A DNA stretch of 31,588 nucleotides, taken from IMG/VR virus record IMGVR_UViG_3300020056_000101, positions 1-31,588 of that record. One strand, given 5' to 3'. This stretch comes from a virus. How positions within the stretch are numbered: position 1 is the stretch's first letter; the number at the start of each line of letters is the position of its first letter. The notes under the pieces were generated by a model. The model saw only the letters and a list, made by a program, of their open reading frames with translations, did not search any database and had not been told where the DNA came from. The translations under genes were made by a program, and so were the position numbers. Positions 1 to 9,012 of the stretch are shown piece after piece.

Positions 1-1540
1 ACTACAGCTCAAGTTTCTGGTACTGGTACACGTAAAGTATTTGGTATTGGTTCAATTGTTTCAAATAATTCTGCTGTCGGTGTAGGTGAAAGAACAGTAA
101 CGGGCGCGGGTAATCTCGTTACATCAGCTAGCATTGTCAGTGTAGGTGAAAGAACGATTACCGGTACAGGTAATTTGGTAACGGCTGCCTCAATATCGGG
201 GATTGGTGGTGTCTTCACAGTAGCTAGAGGAAATATCATTGCTTCAGATGCTGTAGTCACTGGTGATGGTACACGAACTATTACTAGCGCTGTTGCTATT
301 CAAACATCTGCGTCGATCGCAGGTATCGGCACGAGAAAAATTATTGGTTCTGCAGAGTTGCAACCTACAGCAATATTTGTTACTTCACCAATTGGTGAAA
401 GAACTATTGTAGGTTCGGGTTCGCTCATTTCAACACAGTCTATACTCACGAGTAGTGTACATCGTAATATTACTGCTCATGGCGATCTAAACATATCTAC
501 TGCAGTGTCCGGAATTGGTGAAAGAATTATACCGAGTGATGGAGTATTTGGTATTACACAATCTGTAGTGGCTGCGAGCGGTAAGAGAACAATCACGACT
601 GATATTAATCTCACACTTCAATCAACTGTAAGCGGTGCAGGTATTCATAAGGTAGTGGGTACTGGCTCGCTTGTGACTAGCTCAACGGTGAGTGGTGCAG
701 GTAGATCTGCAATTATTATAGACGCCAATTTTGAACCTGCAAATTGTATCGTCAGTGGTGTTGGCGAAAGAATTATTACCGCTAGCGGTAATCTTGTTAC
801 TACTGGTAGCTCGGTTGGTGTTGGTGAGAGAACGATAACAGGAACCGGTGTGCTTATATCTGATAGTTCATCTGTCGGTATAGGTGAAAGAAAAATTGTC
901 GGGGCAGGCAGTCTTGTTGCGGCAGATTCAATTGTCACATCAGCTGTAGTAAGAACTAATCCGGGATCTGGTGATTTAATTTCAGATAATGCATCGATAT
1001 CTGCAATCGGTGAAAGAATTATTAAAGCTAATGGTTCTCTCGTTTCTGATAATTCAATAGTTCAATCACCGTCAAATATTCGAATAGTGACGTCGAACGG
1101 ACTCGCTGTTCAACCTACGCCTACTGTTTCTGGCTCTGGTATCCATAAGGTATTTGGTAATGGTGATCTACGACCTCAATCGACAGTCGAAGGTATAGCA
1201 ATTATACCACGTAGGCATCAAAGAGCAAATGGTAATCTGTTGCCTTCTGTTGTTGTCAGCGGCGAAGGTAAGAGAAAAGTTAAGGGTGATGGCGCGCTGA
1301 CGACATCTGCACAAATTGTTTGTATTACTACGCGTAAGATTATTAGTACAGGCGCTAATTTACCTCAGAATAATAGTAGAGTTGTATCACCTGCAGAGAG
1401 AATAGTAAAAGTTATCGGCATCGATGGAATGACTAATTCGATAGTTGTTGGTGACGGTGTTAAATCAGATACACTTGTCAGAGCAGGATTTAGAGGTATC
1501 ACTAATTCTACTTTATCAGGAATTGGTAATACAATAAATA
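1..1540 (+). repeat. Tandem ~60-bp coding repeats
   Basis: The repeats of the encoded protein are visible in the DNA as a period of about 60 bases: the stretch at 84-119 recurs in register at 144-179, both carrying GGTGAAAGAAC followed by a glycine-rich GGTAAT end, and a related copy lies near 822-850. Copies are diverged at third positions, so this is an old coding repeat and not a recent expansion. The unit length drifts between 60 and 69 bases. Confidence 0.75.
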
Positions 1541-1635
1541 TTGATCAATTCATTACGGTGAGAATATTTGAACCAAATAATATAACAACGCGAATCAATC
1601 CTCCACGAGAGATTACAGTGCGGTCACGCTCATAG
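1..1635 (+). CDS. Repeat-rich structural (fibre/whisker-like) protein, 5' partial
   Basis: The reading frame is open from base 1, so the true start lies upstream; 544 codons and a TAA-free run to the TAG stop are visible. Nearly the whole protein is made of about 25 degenerate repeats of 20-23 residues with the pattern V-S-G-x-G-E-R-x-I-x-G-x-G-x-L-V, alternating hydrophobic residues and glycines as expected for short beta strands in a solenoid or stacked hairpins. The last ~35 residues leave the repeat and end in a basic tail. No signal peptide or enzyme motif is seen in the visible part. It sits directly upstream of gp13, where T4 has gp12 and fibritin (wac), so a virion fibre, whisker or decoration role is inferred from position and repeat architecture only. 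I do not recognise the family; it shows no fibritin-like coiled coil. Confidence 0.8.
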   Translation, partial: TTAQVSGTGTRKVFGIGSIVSNNSAVGVGERTVTGAGNLVTSASIVSVGERTITGTGNLVTAASISGIGGVFTVARGNIIASDAVVTGDGTRTITSAVAIQTSASIAGIGTRKIIGSAELQPTAIFVTSPIGERTIVGSGSLISTQSILTSSVHRNITAHGDLNISTAVSGIGERIIPSDGVFGITQSVVAASGKRTITTDINLTLQSTVSGAGIHKVVGTGSLVTSSTVSGAGRSAIIIDANFEPANCIVSGVGERIITASGNLVTTGSSVGVGERTITGTGVLISDSSSVGIGERKIVGAGSLVAADSIVTSAVVRTNPGSGDLISDNASISAIGERIIKANGSLVSDNSIVQSPSNIRIVTSNGLAVQPTPTVSGSGIHKVFGNGDLRPQSTVEGIAIIPRRHQRANGNLLPSVVVSGEGKRKVKGDGALTTSAQIVCITTRKIISTGANLPQNNSRVVSPAERIVKVIGIDGMTNSIVVGDGVKSDTLVRAGFRGITNSTLSGIGNTINIDQFITVRIFEPNNITTRINPPREITVRSRS

Positions 1636-1638
1636 TTG

Positions 1639-1646
1639 CATAAATA
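1639..1646 (+). promoter_or_regulatory. Possible T4-type late promoter (CATAAATA) before gp13
   Basis: CATAAATA differs at the first base from the T4 late -10 element TATAAATA, and fits the NATAAATA form described for T4-like cyanophages. It lies in the short gap between the repeat protein and gp13, 22 bases upstream of the gp13 start codon, with GGAG in between as ribosome binding site. T4 late promoters are read by the sigma-like gp55 with gp33 and the sliding clamp. Placement supports it; the single mismatch and AT-rich background lower confidence. Confidence 0.5.
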
Positions 1647-1668
1647 AATTAAAGCACGGAGAAAATAA

Positions 1669-2412
1669 ATGGCAGTTCCTACAACGAGAGATGATTTTAA
1701 GGAGTATTGCCTTCGGTCTCTTGGTAAACCTGTAATAGAAATCAATGTTGACGATCTACAAGTTGAAGATAGGATCGATCAAGCGTTGCGTTTTTATTGG
1801 GACTATCACTTCGACGGCACTGAAAAAATCTATTATAAACATGTTGTTGATGCAAATACTGTAGCAAATAAGTATATTGATTTGCCAGAAAATATTGTTG
1901 GTGCTGTAAAGCTTTTTCCAATCGGTGATCCTAATACTTCTTCGGGCGATATCTTTAATATTCGGTATCAAATTGCATTAAACGATTTGTATACATTGAC
2001 AAATGTAGCATTGCTTGATTATTATATGACAATGGAACATCTAGCATTGGTGTCTGAGTTACTTATTGGTAAACCACAAATTAGATATAATAGACATCGA
2101 AATAGATTGCATATAGATGAGACGGCCGGCGATCTAGAAGCAGGACAATTTTTATTAGTTGAAGCTTATGAACTTGTAGATCCTACAACATATACAGATG
2201 TATGGGCAGATCGTTGGCTTCAATATTATACGGCGCAATTAATCAAACGTCAATGGGGTACAAACCTTACGAAATTTGAAGGATTACAATTACCTGGTGG
2301 TGTAACTTTCAACGGACGTCAGATCTATGACGAAGCCGATGCTGAAATAAAAAGATTAGAAGATGAGATGGTAAACAATTACAGTTTGCCTGTAATGGAT
2401 ATGATTGGTTAG
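1669..2412 (+). CDS. 13: Neck protein gp13 (head completion)
   Basis: A 247-residue protein recognisable as the T4 gp13 family from its N-terminus (MAVPTTRDDFKEYCLRSLGK, then PVIEINVDD and RIDQALRFYWDYHFDG) and from its position ahead of gp14-gp15-terminase. In T4, gp13 (309 residues) and gp14 join the portal vertex after DNA packaging, seal the neck and form the docking site for the tail. The start is supported by GGAG nine bases upstream. It is shorter than T4 gp13, as is usual in marine relatives. The next gene follows after 42 bases. Confidence 0.93.
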   Translation: MAVPTTRDDFKEYCLRSLGKPVIEINVDDLQVEDRIDQALRFYWDYHFDGTEKIYYKHVVDANTVANKYIDLPENIVGAVKLFPIGDPNTSSGDIFNIRYQIALNDLYTLTNVALLDYYMTMEHLALVSELLIGKPQIRYNRHRNRLHIDETAGDLEAGQFLLVEAYELVDPTTYTDVWADRWLQYYTAQLIKRQWGTNLTKFEGLQLPGGVTFNGRQIYDEADAEIKRLEDEMVNNYSLPVMDMIG

Positions 2413-2454
2413 CACTAGCTAATTATACACACAACTTAGGAATTGTACATAGGT

Positions 2455-3186
2455 ATGGCCACAAATCCATATTTTAATAACTTTACTAATACGTCAGAGC
2501 AAGACCTGATCGAAGATTTGATTATTGAATCAATTAAGATTTATGGTCATGACGTATGGTATTGTCCACGCACTATCGTATCGAAAGATAATATTCTAAA
2601 TGAAGATGCGTTATCTACCTATGATTATTCTTATCAGATAGAAATGTATATTAAAAATGTCGAAGGATTCGAAGGCGAAGGTGATTTCTTATCAAGATTT
2701 AATATACAAATAAGAGACGAGATCACATTCACTGTTGCCAATAAAAGATATAATGAAACTATCGGGGACTATGAAAATTCTCCGAGACCAAAAGAAGGCG
2801 ACATCATTTATTTTCCATTGACAGAAAAAGTATATGTAATTAAGTTTGCCGAACACGAAGCTCCTGTGTTTTATCAAATGGGCGCATTGCAATGCTATGA
2901 TTTGATTTGTGAACAGTTTGAATATAGTAATGAGAAATTAAATACCGGTATTGCGGCTATTGATCAATTTGAAACTCAATACAGTTTAGCAGCTACAACA
3001 ACTGATGGTCTTTCTTTCGATGCAAACAATAACATAATAATTGACGCGAACACCGGCAGGCCCACGGGAGCATCATCATTTGATCCTGATGATGTGTTCG
3101 ACGACACAACAGAATTTGAATCTCAAGCACTTGATTTTATTGATTTTTCTGAAGAAGATCCATTTAGCGAAGGCGGTAGATACTAA
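2455..3186 (+). CDS. 14: Neck protein gp14 (head completion)
   Basis: A 243-residue protein of the T4 gp14 neck family (T4: 256 residues), recognised by MATNPYFNNF, the SEQDLIEDLIIESIKIYGHD segment and YCPRTIV, and by synteny. It acts with gp13 at the head-tail joint. I chose ATG at 2455 over the in-frame TTG at 2443 because the ATG gives the conserved N-terminus and has AGG elements upstream. The C-terminal ~60 residues are acidic (DPDDVFDDTTEFE and DFSEEDPF). The stop codon TAA overlaps the gp15 ATG by one base (TAATG), so the two are probably translationally coupled. Confidence 0.92.
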   Translation: MATNPYFNNFTNTSEQDLIEDLIIESIKIYGHDVWYCPRTIVSKDNILNEDALSTYDYSYQIEMYIKNVEGFEGEGDFLSRFNIQIRDEITFTVANKRYNETIGDYENSPRPKEGDIIYFPLTEKVYVIKFAEHEAPVFYQMGALQCYDLICEQFEYSNEKLNTGIAAIDQFETQYSLAATTTDGLSFDANNNIIIDANTGRPTGASSFDPDDVFDDTTEFESQALDFIDFSEEDPFSEGGRY

Positions 3187-4295
3187 TGTTCGGCCGCACT
3201 TTCTATTACGATACTCTGAGAAAATATGTCATTTTGTTTGGCACGTTATTTAATGATATACAAATTAATAGGCAAGATACAACTGGCAATGTCAAACAAG
3301 TTGTTAAAGTACCACTGTCATATGGACCTCGTGAAAAGTTTTTAGCCAGAATTGAAGGAATCGATGGTGGTAGAGATCCACAAGAACAACCATTCTCAAT
3401 TGTATTACCTCGAATGGGATTTGAGATAACAAGTTTTTCATATGCTGGTGAACGTAAATTACCTACTATTAATAAATTCGCAGAAACACCGCATAACGAT
3501 ACACATGGCAAAAGAAAAAAGTTTAGATATACTCCAGTTCCTTACGATATTAATTTCACCCTTTCTATCTTTGTTAAAAATTCTACAGACGGCACTCGAA
3601 TTATCGAGCAAATTTTACCATACTTTACACCTGAATGGACAACAACTGTACAATTGACTGATGATCCTGATATAACTCTCGATATACCATTAGTATTACA
3701 AAGTACTTCACAAGACGATGTATATGAAGGCGGATTTGAAGAGAGGCGCGCCTTGATCTGGAGTCTAGATTTTACTATGAAAGGATTTTTCTTTGGAGCT
3801 GACTATCAACAAACTGTTATTCGTTTAGCTAATACAGAAATATATGATACTACATTTATAGATGATATTACTACCGCGCCAGATGCTGGATTAGAAGAAG
3901 CCGCTAGAATATTAAATGCACCTGGTCTTTTAGCTAATAATCAGCCTACTGTTTATTCAAGTATTAATACACAACAAGCTACAGCAATAGCTACTATTAC
4001 AAATGGTAGCGTATCGTCTATCACATTAGTAAATCCAGGTAAAGGTTATTCTACGGCAACTGCTACAATATATGGTGGTGGAGGATATTCTGCAACAGCA
4101 ACAGTTACAATAGACACTGATGTAGATTCTGTTTATGAGATCATAGTAAATAATGGAGGCTCAGGATATACGAGTACACCAACAGTAACTATTAGTAGTC
4201 CTGATCTTAGTTCTATACCGTCAGCTGAAATATCTGCTGATTCTAATTATGGTGTTGTAGTCGATATTGGAGATCCGTACCCGGATGTGGAGTAA
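3186..4295 (+). CDS. 15: Tail completion / sheath terminator protein gp15, with C-terminal extension
   Basis: Residues 1-~255 match the T4 gp15 type (MFGRTFYYDTLRKYVILFGT, then LSYGPREKFLARIEG, FTLSIFVKN). T4 gp15 (272 residues) forms a hexameric ring that caps the tail tube and sheath and binds the neck. Here the protein is 369 residues. The extra ~110 residues (from about 255) are glycine- and threonine-rich and contain two related beta motifs about 40 residues apart (NPGKGYST around residue 285 and NGGSGYTSTPTVTI around 325). Such a repeat resembles surface-exposed beta domains found on marine phage proteins, but its job is unknown. It overlaps gp14 by one base and is two bases from gp16. 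Confidence 0.9.
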   Translation: MFGRTFYYDTLRKYVILFGTLFNDIQINRQDTTGNVKQVVKVPLSYGPREKFLARIEGIDGGRDPQEQPFSIVLPRMGFEITSFSYAGERKLPTINKFAETPHNDTHGKRKKFRYTPVPYDINFTLSIFVKNSTDGTRIIEQILPYFTPEWTTTVQLTDDPDITLDIPLVLQSTSQDDVYEGGFEERRALIWSLDFTMKGFFFGADYQQTVIRLANTEIYDTTFIDDITTAPDAGLEEAARILNAPGLLANNQPTVYSSINTQQATAIATITNGSVSSITLVNPGKGYSTATATIYGGGGYSATATVTIDTDVDSVYEIIVNNGGSGYTSTPTVTISSPDLSSIPSAEISADSNYGVVVDIGDPYPDVE

Positions 4296-4297
4296 AA

Positions 4298-4723
4298 ATG
4301 AAAGAAAATAAAAATCAATTAGATGATATTCTTGATGTCAAATCTACTACGATTATAGAAATAGATGATGATAAGCCATTGCCCACTACATATCGTCCGT
4401 CTCTACATGAAACTGATAAAGAAGTTGAGAATGACACCAAATATGTACGTCAAAATTTCTATGATTTGATTGAGAAGGGTCACAGCGCCATTGACGAATT
4501 ACTCGCCGTAGCAGATCAATCACAACATCCTCGAGCATATGAAGTACTCGCTACAATGATTAAAACAATGGGTGATATGAATAATGATCTGTTGGGTATG
4601 CACGAAAAGAAACAAAAACTGACTGGAGAAAAACCAGAAGATAAAAAGGAAACAGTCAACAACAATCTTTTTGTAGGCTCTACTAGTGACCTATTAAAGT
4701 TGATGAATAAAGATGACAATTGA
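4298..4723 (+). CDS. 16: Terminase small subunit gp16
   Basis: A 141-residue, charged, largely helical protein in the position of T4 gp16 (164 residues), between gp15 and the large terminase. The small subunit recognises phage DNA and regulates the gp17 motor; T4-type gp16 forms rings through a central helical region. Visible here are an acidic N-terminus (IIEIDDDKPL), a helical centre (YVRQNFYDLIEKGHSAIDEL, then EVLATMIKTMGDMNNDLLGM) and a lysine-rich tail followed by VGSTSDLLKLMN, a C-terminal segment also typical of T4-like gp16. GGAG upstream lies within the end of gp15. Its 3' end overlaps the gp17 start by 11 bases. Confidence 0.88.
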   Translation: MKENKNQLDDILDVKSTTIIEIDDDKPLPTTYRPSLHETDKEVENDTKYVRQNFYDLIEKGHSAIDELLAVADQSQHPRAYEVLATMIKTMGDMNNDLLGMHEKKQKLTGEKPEDKKETVNNNLFVGSTSDLLKLMNKDDN

Positions 4724-6365
4724 TATTCAAGATATTGAGGATTATCGTTCATATCTTGGTAATGTAAACCTCAAAAGAAAAGGCGTTACTATTGAATGGA
4801 CCGAAGAGATGGTCCAAGAATTTATTAAATGCGCCAAAGACCCGATATATTTTGCTGAGCGGTATATTCAGATTGTTCACGTCGACCATGGACTTATACC
4901 GATTAAGCTTTATGAATATCAAAAAGACATCATTCAAAAAACTACAGACCACAGAAGAACATGCGTGGTTACTAGCCGCCAAGCGGGTAAAACAACGACT
5001 GCTGTCTGTCTTATACTTCACTATATTCTTTTTAACGATCATAAGCTTGTCGCTCTTCTCGCAAATAAAGGAGACGCTGCAAGAGAAATATTGGATCGTA
5101 TCAAGACAGCTTATGAGGCTCTTCCTAAATGGTTGCAACAAGGTGTCATCGAATGGAACAAAGGATCAGTAGAATTTGAAAATGGTTCAAAGATTTTGGC
5201 GGCAGCTACATCATCATCGGCTATCAGAGGTAAATCTGTATCTTTTCTGTATATAGACGAAACAGCATTCGTAGAGAACTGGGACGAATTCTTCGCTTCG
5301 GTCTTTCCTACAATTTCTTCTGGTACGTCAACCAAAATTCTTTTGACGTCGACACCACACGGTCTGAATCACTTTTACAAGACGTGCGAAGGAGCGAAAG
5401 CGGGGAAGAACGGGTATCAGTTCGTAGAGGTTCAATGGACTGATGTACCCGGACGAGATGATAAATGGCGAGAAGAAACACTCGCAGCAATGGATTTTGA
5501 CACAGAGAAATTCGCTCAGGAAATGGAGTGTGAATTCCTCGGATCATCTGGCACATTAATATCAGGCTGGAAACTCAAACAACTCGTATATAAAGAACCG
5601 ATAAAAGAAGTAGGCGGTATAATAGTATATGAAGAACCAAAAGAAAATGGTAATTATGTCATAGTTGTAGATGTAAGTAGAGGCAAGGGCCTTGATTACT
5701 CAGCTTTCCAAGTCATCGATATCTCACAGATGCCATATGTACAGGTAGGTGCATACCGTAATAATATGATTACACCTGTAGATTACGCATCTGCTGTACA
5801 CGCCGCAGCAAAATATTATAATAATGCTAATATACTAGTCGAAGTAAACGATATCGGGGAACAAGTGGCCGGTATTGTATTCGAAGAATATGAATATGAA
5901 AACATGCTACTCACCGAAAATAATGGTCGAGAAGGCAAACGTCTTTTATCAGGTGTAGCAGGTTTTAATGGTAGAGCAGATAAAGGTATTCGTACTACTA
6001 AATCAGTCAAATCAATAGGTTGTTCTATGATTAAATTACTCGTAGAACAAAATCAAATTATAATTAATGATTTCGAAACTATTAGAGAATTCTCTACATT
6101 CAGTCAAAAAGGAACTTCTTACGAAGCGGAACCTGGAAATCATGATGATTTAGTCATGTGTTTAGTGTTATTTGGTTGGCTATCTAATCAAAGATTTTTC
6201 AAAGAATTGACTGATATAAATACGGTTATAAACCTAAAAGAAATGAATGAAGAAAAAGTATTTAGTGAGTTGGTACCATTTGGATTCATTGATGACGGTC
6301 AGAAAGAATTCGAAGATCCTCAACCGATCACGACCAGAGGAAATGATTACTCGTGGCTGATGTAA
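4713..6365 (+). CDS. 17: Terminase large subunit gp17 (packaging ATPase/nuclease)
   Basis: A 550-residue large terminase (T4 gp17: 610). The N-terminal ATPase domain shows Walker A SRQAGKTT (residues 88-95), Walker B FLYIDE (178-183, with D182 and catalytic E183) and the coupling motif LLTSTPHG (210-217). The C-terminal RNase H-like nuclease domain shows the expected acids: D320 in VIVVDVSRG, E377 in LVEVND, and D478/D479 in NHDDLVM. All key residues are present and there is no intron or inserted endonuclease. It translocates DNA into the prohead through the gp20 portal and cuts the concatemer. The 11-base overlap with gp16 in a different frame suggests coupled translation of the two subunits. 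Confidence 0.97.
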   Translation: MTIDIQDIEDYRSYLGNVNLKRKGVTIEWTEEMVQEFIKCAKDPIYFAERYIQIVHVDHGLIPIKLYEYQKDIIQKTTDHRRTCVVTSRQAGKTTTAVCLILHYILFNDHKLVALLANKGDAAREILDRIKTAYEALPKWLQQGVIEWNKGSVEFENGSKILAAATSSSAIRGKSVSFLYIDETAFVENWDEFFASVFPTISSGTSTKILLTSTPHGLNHFYKTCEGAKAGKNGYQFVEVQWTDVPGRDDKWREETLAAMDFDTEKFAQEMECEFLGSSGTLISGWKLKQLVYKEPIKEVGGIIVYEEPKENGNYVIVVDVSRGKGLDYSAFQVIDISQMPYVQVGAYRNNMITPVDYASAVHAAAKYYNNANILVEVNDIGEQVAGIVFEEYEYENMLLTENNGREGKRLLSGVAGFNGRADKGIRTTKSVKSIGCSMIKLLVEQNQIIINDFETIREFSTFSQKGTSYEAEPGNHDDLVMCLVLFGWLSNQRFFKELTDINTVINLKEMNEEKVFSELVPFGFIDDGQKEFEDPQPITTRGNDYSWLM

Positions 6366-6383
6366 TATAGAAATGCTGTTTGT

Positions 6384-6391
6384 TATAAATA
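6384..6391 (+). promoter_or_regulatory. T4-type late promoter (TATAAATA) before gp18
   Basis: An exact TATAAATA in the 70-base gap after the large terminase. It stands 44 bases upstream of the gp18 ATG, leaving an untranslated leader with a strong ribosome binding site, AAGGGAG at 6421-6427. This is one of three exact intergenic matches in the gp17-gp20 stretch, each ahead of a gene needed in very high copy or at a module start. Confidence 0.82.
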
Positions 6392-6435
6392 AATGTACGC
6401 TTACATAATTAAAAAAATATAAGGGAGATAAATTT

Positions 6436-8976
6436 ATGCCTTTTCAATTAAGCCCAGGCGTTAATGTTACAGAGATCGATCTGACCACTGTAATCCCTGC
6501 CGTAGCCACGACCGATGCCGCAATTGCAGGCGTTTTTAAGTGGGGACCGGTAGATAAGCCTTCACTCGTTGTATCTGAAAGCGAGTTAGCTTCAGTTTAT
6601 GGTAAGCCAGATTCTGATAATGCAGAAACCTGGTTTACAGCAGCTAACTTTTTGTCATATGCTAATCGTCTGCATGTATCTCGAGCTCATCACTCGACTG
6701 GTAATATCAATCGCATTAACGCATATGCTGTAAACAATAGCACTAATCTTATTGTAGATGCTGCTTCAGTAAGTGTTCAAGATAATGATATCATTAGTCA
6801 AATGGTGGCTGGAACTACATTAGATACACAAGTAATAGTTGATTCTTCAGAGATTGATTTTAATTCTGGAGATTCTACAACTACCATTAATGCTACCTCA
6901 GATGCTATTGTATTGAATACACCTTTGACTCTTCTCGAAGGCGAACAAGTGTTTTTGTCTAGTTCAAATAATTTGCCTACCGCGGTCGACAATGTAACAC
7001 CTTATTTCCTTGTTGATGTAGCATCAGATAATCTTAGCTTTAAGTTGAGCGCTAGTCGAGGTGGTTCACCAATTAATTTCGTCGCCGGTCAAGAAGGCGA
7101 TGGTGATATGACATTAACTCGGCGCGGCCAAACTCGTATTACTCTTCTTGGATCTACTTACACTGGTGCGACCGGCACCTTCGATTTTGAATTTCATGAT
7201 CCCAAATGGTCATTTAACGCAATTGCTAATACTTCAGCACTTTCAACAACTGCGTTGATATCTAATCATATTGTAAAAAATGAAGATCATTATGATTCAG
7301 GAATCGATGGAAATTTTGACGATGCAGTTATGTACATCGCCAAATACCCCGGAACATTGGGTAATTCATTGAAAGTTTCAGTATGTGATAGCGCAGCAGC
7401 ATTTAATAGTACAGTAACTGTAGCAGCTGGTACTACAATGGCAATCAACATCGGTTCAAATACCGGTACGGTTAGCGCTTCTACTAATACAGCTGTAAGT
7501 GATGTTACTGATGAACTCAATGTGGGTGATTTGATTAAAGTTGGTAATTCAGAGATTGGTATGCAGTATCTTGAAGTTACAGCAATCGATCCTGTAGGAA
7601 CTGCAACTAGCACTACGGTTCATTTTGGTGAAAATCTTGTCACATCAGAAAACATCTCAGTTACAAATAGCTCCTTCGAAAGATTTTGGGGTTTTTGGGG
7701 TGTTGTAAGCGGTGCACCTGGTCAGTCAGCATTTATGGCTGCTCAAGGTAATACTGCCGCAAATGATGAGTTGCATGTTGTAGTCGTTGACGAAGATGGA
7801 GAAATCACCGGTACACCAAACACTATTCTTGAAGTTTGGTCTGGTCTTTCTCGAGCTACTGATGCGAAGAGCAAAGACGGCGCTAATCTGTATTATAAGG
7901 ATGTCATCAACCAATCTTCTAAGTGGATTTGGTGGGCAAACGATTCTACAGCCGCTCCTTCAGCAACAGCTTTATTGCTTGCATCATCAACAGCAACCGC
8001 TCCACTATCAATGTCAATGACTATGGGGCGCGATATTGGTTCTGAGTCAACTACAAATAATCTTGGAGATATTCTTCGAGCATATGATAAGTTTAAGTCA
8101 GGCGAAGATATTGATGTTTCATTAATCTTGACAGGCAAATCTCGCGGCGGTGCTACTACTAATGGTGGCCGAATCGTTGAAGGTTTCCAACTGGCTAACT
8201 ATCTAATCGATAATATTGCAGAGTCAAGAAAAGATTGTGTAGTATTTGTATCTCCGGAGAAAGAGGATGTAGTTGGAAATGTAACTGATATTACTGAAGA
8301 CGTAAATGATTTTAGATCTGCCCTTCGATCTACTTCATACGCTGTGATGGATAGCGGTTACAAATATCAATATGATAAGTATAATGATGTATATCGATGG
8401 ATTCCAATGAACGGTGACATTGCTGGTCTTTGTGCGCGCACAGATGACACGCGTGATCCTTGGTATTCACCTGCAGGATTTAATAGAGGTAATATTAAGA
8501 ACATCGTCAAACTCGCTTGGAATCCTAAGAAAGCAGAACGTGACTTGTTGTATAGCAACGGTGTAAATCCGATTGTCAACTTCCCTGGACAAGGTATTGT
8601 AATGTTCGGTGATAAGACATTGCTTGCGAAGCCATCTGCATTTGATAGAATCAATGTACGAAGATTGTTTATTGTACTTGAGAAAGCAATTGCTACCGCA
8701 TCGAAGTTTACTCTCTTCGAATTCAATGATGAGTTTACTCGAGCTAGCTTTGTAAATCTCGTAACACCTTACCTACGAGATGTACAAGGTCGTCGCGGTA
8801 TTACTGATTTCTTAGTAGTGGCTGATGAGACGAATAATACTGGTGAAGTTATTGATCGTAACGAGTTTGTTGGAGATATCTACATCAAACCCGCTCGAAG
8901 CATCAATTTCATTCAGTTGAATTTTGTCGCTGTACGATCTGGCGTAGAATTCTCCGAAGTTGTTGGGAATTTCTAA
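6436..8976 (+). CDS. 18: Tail sheath protein gp18, enlarged
   Basis: The contractile sheath subunit. The N-terminus (MPFQLSPGVNVTEIDLTTVI, then VFKWGPVDKP) and the C-terminal ~170 residues (from PWYSPAGFNRG near 675, through VQGRRGITDFLVVADETNN to the end EFSEVVGNF) are typical of T4-like sheath proteins; the C-terminal part forms the inner conserved ring in contact with the gp19 tube. A segment KYPGTLGNSLKV lies near 302. At 846 residues it is much longer than T4 gp18 (659). The extra length lies mainly between about residues 105 and 420, threonine- and serine-rich beta sequence expected to face outwards. It is preceded by a late promoter and AAGGGAG. Sheath and tube genes follow each other as in T4. 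Confidence 0.95.
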   Translation: MPFQLSPGVNVTEIDLTTVIPAVATTDAAIAGVFKWGPVDKPSLVVSESELASVYGKPDSDNAETWFTAANFLSYANRLHVSRAHHSTGNINRINAYAVNNSTNLIVDAASVSVQDNDIISQMVAGTTLDTQVIVDSSEIDFNSGDSTTTINATSDAIVLNTPLTLLEGEQVFLSSSNNLPTAVDNVTPYFLVDVASDNLSFKLSASRGGSPINFVAGQEGDGDMTLTRRGQTRITLLGSTYTGATGTFDFEFHDPKWSFNAIANTSALSTTALISNHIVKNEDHYDSGIDGNFDDAVMYIAKYPGTLGNSLKVSVCDSAAAFNSTVTVAAGTTMAINIGSNTGTVSASTNTAVSDVTDELNVGDLIKVGNSEIGMQYLEVTAIDPVGTATSTTVHFGENLVTSENISVTNSSFERFWGFWGVVSGAPGQSAFMAAQGNTAANDELHVVVVDEDGEITGTPNTILEVWSGLSRATDAKSKDGANLYYKDVINQSSKWIWWANDSTAAPSATALLLASSTATAPLSMSMTMGRDIGSESTTNNLGDILRAYDKFKSGEDIDVSLILTGKSRGGATTNGGRIVEGFQLANYLIDNIAESRKDCVVFVSPEKEDVVGNVTDITEDVNDFRSALRSTSYAVMDSGYKYQYDKYNDVYRWIPMNGDIAGLCARTDDTRDPWYSPAGFNRGNIKNIVKLAWNPKKAERDLLYSNGVNPIVNFPGQGIVMFGDKTLLAKPSAFDRINVRRLFIVLEKAIATASKFTLFEFNDEFTRASFVNLVTPYLRDVQGRRGITDFLVVADETNNTGEVIDRNEFVGDIYIKPARSINFIQLNFVAVRSGVEFSEVVGNF

Positions 8977-8983
8977 TAAATAG

Positions 8984-8991
8984 TATAAATA
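8984..8991 (+). promoter_or_regulatory. T4-type late promoter (TATAAATA) before gp19
   Basis: An exact TATAAATA in the 36-base gap between gp18 and gp19, 21 bases before the ATG, followed by AGGAGA at 9002-9007. It would give the tube gene its own short-leader late transcript in addition to read-through from gp18, fitting the high copy number of the tube protein. Confidence 0.82.
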
Positions 8992-9012
8992 AAAATAAAA
9001 TAGGAGAATAAA

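Noticed and set aside
1-1540. CRISPR-like array suggested by ~60-base periodic repeats
   Set aside because: Repeats are diverged, translate in one continuous frame and have no conserved repeat/unique spacer pattern.
2443-2454. In-frame TTG start giving four extra residues on gp14
   Set aside because: ATG at 2455 yields the typical gp14 N-terminus MATNPYF and needs no rare start codon.
4713-4723. Overlap of gp16 and gp17 as a frameshift or sequencing error
   Set aside because: Both proteins are complete and typical at their ends; short overlaps of the two terminase genes are normal in T4-like phages.
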